The translations under genes were made by a program, and so were the position numbers. Positions 8,111 to 15,458 of a stretch of DNA of 64,000 bases are shown piece by piece. Below the pieces are notes generated by a model. That model ran no database searches and was not told the origin of the DNA. It saw only the letters and a list, made by a program, of their open reading frames with translations. How positions within the stretch are numbered: position 1 is the first letter of the stretch; each line of letters starts with the position of its first letter. The DNA comes from Roseovarius sp. W115 (GTDB lineage Bacteria > Pseudomonadota > Alphaproteobacteria > Rhodobacterales > Rhodobacteraceae), in the NCBI RefSeq assembly GCF_032842945.2, contig NZ_CP146606.1, positions 3,104,501 to 3,168,500 on the forward strand. Reading direction: 5' to 3'.

Positions 8111-8158
8111 AAACATGCCGAGCATGTTTTAAAGTCTAAGGCACGGGACCACCCGTGC
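8111..8158 (+). terminator. Tandem hairpins after the unknown island gene
   Basis: AAACATGC (8111-8118) pairs with GCATGTTT (8122-8129) around a 3-base loop and is followed by TTAAA, a short Rho-independent terminator. A second perfect hairpin, GCACGGG/CCCGTGC with a 4-base loop, follows at 8141-8158. No gene is seen between here and 8331. Confidence 0.55.
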
Positions 8159-8330
8159 AGGTTCCTGAAATCCCAGCTTATGCCGAAGCCTCGACCTGAT
8201 CCTCGACCATCAATCATTTTGTTACTATGTATTTCGATGAATTCAAAATGAGAGTGCTTTTTGGTAGTCACGTGACTGATGAAGAACCTAGTCGGAAGAA
8301 ATATACAGCGCGCAAAAAAAAACCGGAGTT

Positions 8331-8948
8331 TTGCAGGTGAAATCAGATGAAACCGTAGCGGCAGAACCTGAACCGCGTGGTGTCGTGTTCGAGCCGGATC
8401 GCCGCCGCGTCTCATCTGCAGTCGAAGACGCATTCGGATTTGCAGAGACTGCGGTTGTCTCCTTCGAGGATCTCTATGGCGGAAAGATTGTTGCTGCTCT
8501 CGACCGGCAACATCCGCGCGACCTCTTCGACATCAAGCAGCTCTACGAAAATGAAGGTCTCACGGATAATCTCTTCCGATCGTTTCTGGTTTACCTCGCA
8601 AGTTCGAGCAGGCCGCCACACGAATTACTGAACCCAAACCTCCGCGATCTTGAAGCTGTCTTCGCGAAGGAGTTTGACGGGATGACGGTGTTGCCGGTGA
8701 CCGTCGACGAACTCGGGGCAGCGCGCGACATACTGATTCAGGACATTCGAGGCCGTCTCTCGGGACGGGCAGCGGAATACCTGTTTGGACTGGCAGATGG
8801 CGAGCCGGACTTTGACCTAATCGGACTACCTAACGCAGCTGGTCTCCCCGCAATTCGCTGGAAGTTACAGAATGTTGAGACGTTGAAACAGCAAGATCCT
8901 ACAAAGCACCGGGGACAGGCGATAGCACTGGAACGGCTTCTTTTATGA
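8331..8948 (+). pseudogene. AbiEii/AbiGii-type nucleotidyltransferase toxin, N-terminally truncated
   Basis: The frame keeps the conserved central and C-terminal part of AbiEii-family proteins: DAFGFAETAVVSFEDLYGGKIVAALDRQHPRDLFDIKQLYE. Intact family members are nearly 100 residues longer and carry a nucleotidyltransferase GS...DxD active site at the N-terminus. That part is absent here, and the first roughly 17 residues look unrelated. No AbiEi antitoxin partner gene is present. I read this as a degraded piece of an AbiE-type toxin-antitoxin or phage-defence system, left in the island next to an intact defence system. Confidence 0.75.
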
Positions 8949-9048
8949 CATTTCAAACCCAGATGATTCAGTTAAACGAAGTTCCGGTTGTGCGAAGTAG
9001 CTGCGCATGTCTGTGTGGTAATCCGGTTCCATATCGTGGGGTGCTGAC

Positions 9049-10889
9049 ATGAGTTGGCACGCCGAGATCAAGTTCATTGACGGACCGAAGTTCGTGCCAA
9101 GCTTTTGGCTGAGGCCAAGTGGATTTGCTTGGCTACTAGGGGCAGGCGCATCGGCCTCCGCTGGTATACCCACAGGGTATGACATGATCACGGATTTCAA
9201 GAAGCAGCTGTTCTGTCAGTTGAGTGGGACAAGCCGAAAACAGGTTGATTGTAATGACCCCTTATGGATGGAGCGGATCGATCTGCTGCTAGAAAGTCGA
9301 TCCGCCTTACCGCCACCCGGTGATCCTATGGAATATGCTGCGGCGTTTGAAGCTGTGTATCCAACACCAGAGGAGCGCCGCGCATACATTGACCATGCAG
9401 TTACTAAGGGAACGCCATCATTTGCGCATCGGGCACTCGCTGCAATGATTACGAGAAAGTCTGTGCCATGCGTTTTTACCACAAACTTTGATGCCATGAT
9501 TGAGACAGCCACTACGGTAACCGACCAGTTGTTCGATGCATCCGAGCGCGCCAATTTAACGGTGGCGGGGATCGACAATGCTGCGCGGGCCGCCCTTTGT
9601 ATTAAGGAGTCGCGTTGGCCCCTTCTTGCGAAGATGCATGGTGACTATCAGTCCGTTGAACTCAAAAACACGACTGAAGAACTCGCCTCCCAAGATCGCG
9701 AGATGAGGCATGTTCTGACCAACGCCTGCACTCGGTTCGGCCTCATTATTGTTGGCTACAGCGGTCGAGACCAATCTGTCATGAGTGCTTTGACAGATGC
9801 ATTGACTACGCCAAACGCATATCCGACTGGCATCGTTTGGACCTGCAGATCAGCAAAGCATCTTTTGCCGGCTGTCATTGAGTTTTTGAACGCTGCGGCA
9901 GATGCCGGCGTGAGTGTTTCGGTAGTTGAAACACAGACATTCGATGAGCTTGCAGCAGATTTGCTTGACGGAACCGAACTGCCTGACGTTCTTGCCGCGC
10001 ATGTTTTGCAAGCACGACCTGCCGAAGTAAATCAAATGGTGCCTATTCCATCGGGGGATCGCCGTGCCTTCCCGGTTTTGCAAAGCTCCGCTGTTCCAAT
10101 AATCGAGATGCCGGAGGTGGCGCGTCGAATAAAGCTCAACAAGTCAATTACCACCCAAGAGGCGCAAATGACCCTCAAGGCGTCTCGAAAGACAGGGATC
10201 GTTGCGAGTGTGGGTCATGAATTGGCGGCATTTGGGCGCGATGAAGATTTGCTCGCGGCTTTTTCAGATCATGGGGCGGAAATTGCGGGGACCATAGAGC
10301 TAAATATTGTCGATGAAAGTTGGGCAATGGGGTTGGTATATGACGCGCTAGTACATGCTATTTGCCGCACTCAGCCAATCCTTCCACGGTTGCGGCGCAG
10401 TGGCCATGTGGCTGTTTTTGCTCATGGTCGCCGTGACGAAAATGCTTCTGTGGCCGAGCAGCGAAAAAATCAACAGTCTTCGGCGCAGTCCGCCTATGGG
10501 TCTGCGCTCACCGGTAGGCTGCCCAACCAATCTGGGTTCTTTTTCAATGAAGGCATCCGCATTAAACTTGATAGAGTGGTGGATAGGTGGTGGTGCGCTT
10601 TCGAACCTGCCACTTTCGTAAAAACCCCCGAACCGATGATCCAAACCAAGAAAAGAAGAACCGAGATATTGTTGTCGATTGGACTCGAGAGCGGTGGGCA
10701 CGGCGCTATAACAATGTGTGGTCAAAGATCATTTCAGCATGGGTTCCGCTGATTGCTGGCAATAAAGAGGGGCGCATTCAGGCATGCGGCATTCAGAAAT
10801 CCGATGGTGTTGACGCGGAATTCTTGATCTCTTCTGCAACAGCGTGGAGCAGGCCGTCGCATGATCATGCGTACTTTCAGAGGCGATGA
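9049..10889 (+). CDS. SIR2-APAZ effector of a short-Argonaute (SPARSA-type) defence system, frameshifted as sequenced
   Basis: The N-terminal SIR2 domain has the NAD-binding GAGAS (residues 31-35), TTNFD with the catalytic Asn146, MHGD with His197, and a GYSGRDQS loop. The rest, from about residue 310, fits an APAZ domain that binds the partner Argonaute. The first frame ends at 10752, but from about 10630 the -1 frame reads a typical APAZ ending (DWTRERWARRYNNVWSKI ... TAWSRPSHDHAYF) to 10889. One base missing in the A5-C5 run at 10620-10629 explains this and gives a 613-residue protein. The repaired stop overlaps the Argonaute start (ATGA), strong support for the repair. Characterised systems of this type degrade NAD+ when the Argonaute senses invader DNA. 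Confidence 0.88.
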
Positions 10890-12340
10890 GCATGAGCGTA
10901 GATTACTCCAAATCGAAATTGCCACCATTTTCATTGTTGGGCGAACCAAATCTATCTTTTGACACTGATGATAGTTCGCTTGATGTGAACCCACTTCGCG
11001 GTTTGGATCGGTTCGGGCCTCACAGCAGCGACGTATTTCCAAATTTTACGCCAAATGTACGCTTGGCGACAATGGGTCCACAGAGTGGGTGGGCCCAAAT
11101 GAGAGGATTGGTTTCGACCCTGAGATCTCATCAAGCTCCGGCTGACAGAAAAGACTATGTTCCTGCTTTTGGTGGGTTCGAGAAGGTGTTTGGAGTGCCG
11201 CTGGTGGCAGCGGATAAAAACGCGCATATCAAGTGGAATGATGAGCTTTATTCTACAGGCCCTGATCAACCTCCGCATTTGCAGCTTCTCAACGCAATGC
11301 GGGAGGGAATGGATCAACTCAGCCTTGTTAGAGACCAGTTTGATGTCCTCCTGGTGCATTTACCTGAAATGTGGAGATCGGCCTTTTTTGCGGAAGGGTT
11401 TAACGCCCATGACGAGTTAAAGGCACTTGGCGCTGCGAGCGGGATTCCTACACAGGTCATTAATGATCGCAGCTTTTCGTTCAGCTACAAAGCATCCTTA
11501 GCTTGGCGGCTGTCGATTGCCCTTTATGTCAAAGCTGGGGGTATTCCTTGGAAGCTTGGCCCATTGCAAGGAGTCCCGGAACATACTGCGTATATTGGCT
11601 TGGCCTACTCATTGCGCAGTGGCGCGGAAGGGACCAAATTTGTAACATGCTGTTCGCAGGTGTTTGATGCCGATGGCGGGGGCATGCAATTCGTCGCCTT
11701 TGAAGCTCGCGATCCCGTTCAGGAAACTCCAGATATCCGACGCAACCCATACCTGAGCCGTAGCGATATGAGAGCGGTAATGGCGCGTAGTCTGAGCCTA
11801 TATCAAAGTCGTAACGGAGGATCTCTGCCGCGACGATTAGTTGTGCATAAGACTACCGCCTTCAAGCAGGATGAAATTGAAGGGGCTTTGGATGCTACAT
11901 CGGCGATCTCTGAAGTTGAGTGTGTGGAGATCAATCGTTCATCTCCTTGGCGATCAGTTTGGTTGACTGAAAACAAGGGTTCTGGTGCACCAAGTCGACC
12001 AGATGGTTATCCTGTTCCGAGGGGCACGACGCTTGTTCAATCGGGATGTTCTGCGCTGGTTTGGGTGGCAGGTAACGCACCAGATGCTTCATTGGAGCGA
12101 AACTATTATCAAGGTAAGAAGAGCATTCCGAAGCCGCTGAAAATTGTGCGGCATACCGGGTCTGGGCCATTGGAATGCACTGCTCTTGAAGCCCTCGCGT
12201 TGACCAAAATGGATTGGAACAACGACGCACTTTATGATCCCGTACCGGTTACAATTCGTTACTCTCAAACCTTGGCGCAGACCATTGCAAACGTCCCAAC
12301 GTTGCCTGGCAGAGAGTACCCATATCGGTTGTTCATGTAG
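10886..12340 (+). CDS. Short prokaryotic Argonaute (MID-PIWI), partner of SIR2-APAZ
   Basis: A 484-residue protein with the layout of short prokaryotic Argonautes: a MID domain (VLLVHLPEMW, then a FSYKASLAWRLSIALYVKAGG segment that binds guide 5' ends in homologues) and a PIWI domain (AYIGLAYSLR; PRRLVVHKTTAF; CTALEALALTKMDWNN) that ends with the hallmark REYPYRLFM C-terminus. PAZ and N domains are missing. I do not see a convincing DEDX catalytic tetrad, which is usual for short Argonautes that act as sensors rather than nucleases. It overlaps the SIR2-APAZ gene by four bases. The pair is the short-Argonaute/SIR2-APAZ architecture known to protect against plasmids and phages by cell-wide NAD+ depletion. 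Confidence 0.88.
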   Translation: MSMSVDYSKSKLPPFSLLGEPNLSFDTDDSSLDVNPLRGLDRFGPHSSDVFPNFTPNVRLATMGPQSGWAQMRGLVSTLRSHQAPADRKDYVPAFGGFEKVFGVPLVAADKNAHIKWNDELYSTGPDQPPHLQLLNAMREGMDQLSLVRDQFDVLLVHLPEMWRSAFFAEGFNAHDELKALGAASGIPTQVINDRSFSFSYKASLAWRLSIALYVKAGGIPWKLGPLQGVPEHTAYIGLAYSLRSGAEGTKFVTCCSQVFDADGGGMQFVAFEARDPVQETPDIRRNPYLSRSDMRAVMARSLSLYQSRNGGSLPRRLVVHKTTAFKQDEIEGALDATSAISEVECVEINRSSPWRSVWLTENKGSGAPSRPDGYPVPRGTTLVQSGCSALVWVAGNAPDASLERNYYQGKKSIPKPLKIVRHTGSGPLECTALEALALTKMDWNNDALYDPVPVTIRYSQTLAQTIANVPTLPGREYPYRLFM

Positions 12341-12362
12341 CGCATTGCTATGAGCCGGAGGG

Positions 12363-13700
12363 TCAAGTTCGGGTGCTGCCATCGCCAGCTAGAGTCGACT
12401 GCGCTAAAAATTGGGATAGAGCTTCGCGCCGCGCGGTTCGATCGAGTGCGTAGGTCGTTTGCTCGAACTGAGCACCGTTGAGCAGCCCTTGCACGTATCC
12501 CGCAATGGTATCTGCCGCCATAGTGAGCACGCTGTCGAGCGAATGGATATACTTACTTGTGATGGAGTGCGTCGCATGGCCGAGGAGTGTGGCGATCGTG
12601 CTCTCGGTAAAGCCAAGGTCGTTAGTGATGCTCGCGAAGCTATGCCTCAAAACGTGCGCTGTGAGGTCTGACAATTCAGAGTCACCGAACACCTTCCGCC
12701 ATTGCCTCGGTAGCCCGCCATAGGTGTCCGCCCCACGCTTGCCCGGAAAGACGAAATCGCTCGTCGCCGTCTCGCGAAGCGCTTCCAGCAACTCGATGGC
12801 GGGCAGACCAATGGGTCGGACGGAAGCGCCTTCTTTCGAGTCTTCCAAGCGCAGGCAGCTGTTATCGAAATCTACTTCGCTCCACTTCAACGAGATGACC
12901 TCGCCGCGGCGACAACCTGTTAGCGCCAAAAGGCGGCTGATCCCAACGGTCCATGCCATGTCGGCGTCTTTTTCCGCTTCGTTCAGGAGGCGTCCAAGTT
13001 CACGATACTCATCCTCGCTCAGCCTGCGATCTCTCACTTGATCCCTGGGCTTTCTTATCCCGTGAGCGACATTGTGTTCGATAATCCCCATGCTAATCGC
13101 ATAAGTGAGCATCGAGCCGGTGAGACCTACGCATTTGCTGGCCGTGCCCCGGCCGCCGCGTAGGATGGATTTGCCGCGCTTCTTTGTTTTCTTCACCGCC
13201 TTCGTCTTCCCGGCGATTACGTCGTTCATCATTTTCGTCACGTCGGCCTTGGTGAGGTCCTGGACACGGCGTTGTCCTATCAGGGGTATGATGTGGCCAC
13301 GCAGCTGGCCCTTGTTCACGTAGATCGTCGACGGTCGTTTTGGGCGACCGCCTTTGCCCATGATGAGGCCCGCATCCATCGCTTCGATGTAGCGTTCGGC
13401 AAGTTCACTGACCGTCATCGCGTTGCGGTCCGCCTGCCTGGCCTCCGCCGGGTTCTCGCCTTGTGCGATCTTGCCGAGTTGGACTTTTGCTTCCTTCCGC
13501 GCCGTGTCCGGCGTCCAGATACCATGAAGACCGATACTATAACGGCGCGATCGACCGGCGGCGCGGTATTGGAGGACGTAGCTGCGCTTTCCGGATTTGA
13601 AGACCCGCAGCCCGAACCCGTGCAGCTCGTCATCCCAGATGACGTAGTCTTTTTCTCGGGCCTCGGCGGCGTCCACGACGCGCTTGGTGAGTTTTGGCAT
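12363..13700 (-). CDS. Tyrosine-type site-specific integrase of the island
   Basis: The protein is 445 residues from the ATG at 13700 (MPKLTKRVVDAAEA); a GTG at 13712 is an alternative. It has the DUF4102-like arm-binding N-terminus typical of tRNA-targeting integrases, a SAM-like core-binding domain, and the catalytic set: Arg264 in TGCRRGE, His349 and Arg352 in HVLRHS, His375 in LLGHA and the nucleophile Tyr384 in SKYIHS. It lies next to the right end and reads inward, convergent with the Argonaute gene. This enzyme best explains the 14-base cores in the split tRNA-Arg. Confidence 0.93.
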   Translation of the reverse strand: MPKLTKRVVDAAEAREKDYVIWDDELHGFGLRVFKSGKRSYVLQYRAAGRSRRYSIGLHGIWTPDTARKEAKVQLGKIAQGENPAEARQADRNAMTVSELAERYIEAMDAGLIMGKGGRPKRPSTIYVNKGQLRGHIIPLIGQRRVQDLTKADVTKMMNDVIAGKTKAVKKTKKRGKSILRGGRGTASKCVGLTGSMLTYAISMGIIEHNVAHGIRKPRDQVRDRRLSEDEYRELGRLLNEAEKDADMAWTVGISRLLALTGCRRGEVISLKWSEVDFDNSCLRLEDSKEGASVRPIGLPAIELLEALRETATSDFVFPGKRGADTYGGLPRQWRKVFGDSELSDLTAHVLRHSFASITNDLGFTESTIATLLGHATHSITSKYIHSLDSVLTMAADTIAGYVQGLLNGAQFEQTTYALDRTARREALSQFLAQSTLAGDGSTRT

Positions 13701-13728
13701 GAGAAGTCGCACCTTTCCGGCCGGTCCC

Positions 13729-13747
13729 GCGTAAGCACTGCGTAAGC
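13729..13747 (+). repeat. Right paired GCGTAAGC repeats (possible integrase arm sites)
   Basis: GCGTAAGC at 13729-13736 and 13740-13747, with the same 11-base spacing as the left pair at 4490-4508. The pair lies directly upstream of the integrase start, where integrase binding could also repress its own gene. Confidence 0.55.
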
Positions 13748-13877
13748 AGTAGGGCGGAAATCGCGACCTGCGTTTGGATAGAGACTTCGGCGGAGCGCTT
13801 CAGAAAAACAATGTCTTTCAAAGCGTTATCGTATAAAGACGTGCTCTATCGCATGTTTCGGATAGGTGCTATTAAAT

Positions 13878-13923
13878 CCTCCGAAGGCAGAGGCCAGAGG
13901 TTCGAATCCTCTTGGGTCCGCCA
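13878..13923 (+). pseudogene. 3' half of host tRNA-Arg(CCG), with attR core
   Basis: The 14-base core (13878-13891) is followed by a normal variable loop, T-arm AGAGG/CCTCT, acceptor strand TGGGTCC and GCCA. It pairs with the 5' half at 4346-4390. The bases upstream of the core (ATTAAAT) do not restore a 5' half, so this copy cannot be functional. Confidence 0.9.
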
Positions 13924-14073
13924 TTTCAAGTGCGCTACCGCCCCCGGCCATTTAAGTGCGAATAAGGTCCGAACTTTGCCCGAACCATTCCACCAGAGTT
14001 TCCTGTGTCCGGCACCCAATGATTTTGGCTTGTGCTTGGGCTGGCATATGCTAGGTTGACGCGGTCACTAAGA

Positions 14074-14147
14074 GGCGAGTTGGCGGAGTGGTGACGCAGC
14101 GGATTGCAAATCCGTGTACACCGGTTCGATTCCGGTACTCGCCTCCA
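14074..14147 (+). tRNA. tRNA-Cys(GCA)
   Basis: A 74-base tRNA with encoded CCA: acceptor stem GGCGAGT/ACTCGCC, anticodon loop TTGCAAA (anticodon GCA), T-arm CCGG/CCGG around TTCGATT. The gene is complete. Its 3' part, from the anticodon arm to two bases past the CCA, is duplicated at 15353-15401, so it served as an integration site without being broken. Confidence 0.95.
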
Positions 14148-14149
14148 AT
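14101..14149. repeat. 49-bp direct repeat, copy 1 (inside tRNA-Cys)
   Basis: Begins GGATTGCAAATCC and ends GCCTCCAAT. It covers the tRNA anticodon arm to the CCA plus AT. Identical to 15353-15401. This copy keeps the tRNA functional. Confidence 0.92.
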
Positions 14150-14296
14150 AAAATCAATAGCTTAGCGGATCATGGCTTACTGTTTGAATGTAAAATGGGC
14201 CACTTTTCGGGCTTTCGCAACTGATCCATTTGATTGCCATTATTGTTAAGTCTTTGATATAGAAATCTTATTTTAGACTTCGACCACCGCCATAAT

Positions 14297-14343
14297 GATC
14301 ATCTTGTGACGATCATGGTTGGTTTGATTACCATGGCGATCAT
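14297..14343. promoter_or_regulatory. Triple GATCAT operator-like repeats upstream of the antitoxin
   Basis: GATCAT occurs at 14297-14302, 14311-14316 and 14338-14343, within a region of nested palindromes (TGATCA, CCATGG) immediately upstream of the -35 box. Ribbon-helix-helix antitoxins of DUF1778 type bind repeated short sites over their promoters, so these are good operator candidates. Inference from position and repetition. Confidence 0.5.
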
Positions 14344-14350
14344 GATTATC

Positions 14351-14379
14351 TTGACTTGTACGGCGGAAAGACGTACATA
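14351..14379 (+). promoter_or_regulatory. Promoter of the DUF1778/GNAT operon
   Basis: TTGACT (14351-14356) and TACATA (14374-14379) with a 17-base spacer. A purine-rich ribosome binding site (AGGAAAGGA) follows, about 8 bases before the ATG at 14408. Confidence 0.6.
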
Positions 14380-14407
14380 AGTACTCGAAAAGGAAAGGAA
14401 CCAACCG

Positions 14408-14713
14408 ATGTTTGCGATGATTGAGCCCGTCGATACGGGCGAACGCATGACTGCGCGCAAGGAAGTTCGTATGCGCCCAAGCGACGAAAACCGAATAAAA
14501 GCTGCAGCCGCAACCGTCGGCTTGAACGAAGCTGACTTCATTCGTCAGGCTGCGCTCCAACAAGTAGGCGAAGTGGAACGCCGTTCAACGATGTCGGTTT
14601 TGCCTGTAGAAGCTTTCGAAGCATTCAGGAGCGCCGTTTCTACGCCGGGCAAGGTTATTCCGGGCTTGGCCAAAGCTGCCGCTCAAGTGGAGGGCATCCT
14701 GAAGGATGCCTGA
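14408..14713 (+). CDS. DUF1778 ribbon-helix-helix antitoxin (TacA-like)
   Basis: The 101-residue product has the RHH motif RKEVRMRPSDENRIKAAAATVGLNEADFIRQAAL, typical of DUF1778 antitoxins, followed by a C-terminal arm (VLPVEAFEAFRSAVSTPGKVIPGLAKAA) that in TacA-type proteins covers the toxin active site. It overlaps the GNAT gene by eight bases. It should act as DNA-binding repressor and toxin inhibitor. A second in-frame ATG at 14450 would make a slightly shorter protein. Confidence 0.88.
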   Translation: MFAMIEPVDTGERMTARKEVRMRPSDENRIKAAAATVGLNEADFIRQAALQQVGEVERRSTMSVLPVEAFEAFRSAVSTPGKVIPGLAKAAAQVEGILKDA

Positions 14714-15251
14714 AACACAAGCCAAAGCGGCTGAACTGACAATCTCACAATTCGACAAAGCGCTGCATGAACGCAGCGCTTTTTCATGTGGCTTCGAGCC
14801 AATTGACAAGTTTCTCAAAGAAGCCCTGACCGATCATATTAAGACTGGATACCTCACAGCGTTCATGGCGACAGAGGAAGGGCAGAAAGAGGTAATCGGC
14901 TTCTACACCCTAAATGCGTTTGCGGTTAGTCCCCAACACATCGAAACTCCCAAACGACCGCGACCACCGCCGACCATCCCCGCCACTTATATAAAAGCTG
15001 TCGCAGTGCATAAAGACCTGCAGGGTAAAGGAATAGGAAAAGCCCTCATGGTTCACGCTCTACGACAAGCGATGGAGATATCCGAAAAAGTGGGTTCTAT
15101 GGCCATTGTTCTGGACGTCTTGCGAGACGAGGCTTTTGAGCGCCGTTCCGCGTTCTATAAAGGGTTAGGATTTCAACCAATGAACGATCCGGACAATGTT
15201 GATCGTGTCTACGTCAGCATGAACGACATACGCGCCACACTAGGCGCGTAA
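14706..15251 (+). CDS. GNAT-family toxin (TacT-like acetyltransferase)
   Basis: A 181-residue GNAT acetyltransferase with the acetyl-CoA pyrophosphate loop in VAVHKDLQGKGIGKALM, a beta-4 strand ending FMATEEGQKEVIGFYTLNAFAV and the late motif AFYKGLGFQPM. The size and the partnership with a DUF1778 protein match TacT/AtaT-type toxins, which acetylate the amino group of charged tRNAs and block translation. The catalytic Tyr of those toxins may correspond to Tyr in RRSAFYKGLGF. A perfect hairpin overlaps its stop (ACGCGCC 15230-15236 with GGCGCGT 15243-15249), without a T-run. Confidence 0.88.
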   Translation: MPETQAKAAELTISQFDKALHERSAFSCGFEPIDKFLKEALTDHIKTGYLTAFMATEEGQKEVIGFYTLNAFAVSPQHIETPKRPRPPPTIPATYIKAVAVHKDLQGKGIGKALMVHALRQAMEISEKVGSMAIVLDVLRDEAFERRSAFYKGLGFQPMNDPDNVDRVYVSMNDIRATLGA

Positions 15252-15352
15252 GGCCGGATGCATTTTACATTCAACTGCTAACCTACTGACATCCCACGGG
15301 CGTCCTGCGGTTCATTTTACAAAATAGTTCAATGAAATCAGTAGAATTCATA

Positions 15353-15401
15353 GGATTGCAAATCCGTGTACACCGGTTCGATTCCGGTACTCGCCTCCAA
15401 T
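15353..15401. repeat. 49-bp direct repeat, copy 2 (tRNA-Cys 3' end)
   Basis: Identical to 14101-14149, preceded by unrelated sequence (AGAATTCATA), so it is only the 3' two-thirds of a tRNA. It marks the distal boundary of the toxin-antitoxin islet. The host efflux genes begin 57 bases further on. Confidence 0.92.
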
Positions 15402-15458
15402 CTCCAAGAAGTACAGCGCGCGGAATGGCTCTTTAAGAGCAGCCTGTTGTCACTGCAC

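Larger units (their letters stand above)
4377..13891. mobile_element. 9.5-kb defence island integrated in tRNA-Arg(CCG)
   Basis: The element is delimited by the 14-base direct repeats inside the two halves of a tRNA-Arg gene. It has a tyrosine integrase next to the right end, reading inward. Paired GCGTAAGC repeats lie about 100 bases inside the left end and 130 bases inside the right end. Cargo in order: intact tRNA-Arg(CCG), large serine recombinase with a coupled small acidic protein, toxin-antitoxin pair, unknown gene, AbiEii remnant, SIR2-APAZ plus short Argonaute, integrase. Two unrelated recombinases suggest a composite history. Base composition is lower in GC than the flanking suf operon, notably at 6423-6700 and 8200-8330. 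Confidence 0.88.
14101..15401. mobile_element. 1.25-kb toxin-antitoxin islet integrated at tRNA-Cys
   Basis: The islet is bounded by two identical 49-base copies of the tRNA-Cys 3' end (14101-14149 and 15353-15401), 1252 bases apart. It contains only an RHH antitoxin gene and a GNAT toxin gene; there is no recombinase. This looks like a minimal integrative unit mobilised by an integrase acting in trans, or the residue of a larger island that lost everything but its addiction module. The segment is lower in GC than the flanking efflux genes, especially at 14150-14400 and 15255-15352. Confidence 0.82.

Noticed and set aside
10618..10650. Programmed -1 ribosomal frameshift in SIR2-APAZ
   Set aside because: No X-XXY-YYZ slippery heptamer is in the right phase, and similar breaks occur in unrelated genes; base-call error is simpler.
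10587..10889. A separate 100-residue gene before the Argonaute
   Set aside because: Its sequence is the natural continuation of the APAZ domain after a one-base shift, not an independent gene.
13811..14059. Plus-strand frame running through the 3' tRNA-Arg half
   Set aside because: It reads through tRNA and att sequence, has no family resemblance and overlaps the right boundary of the island.
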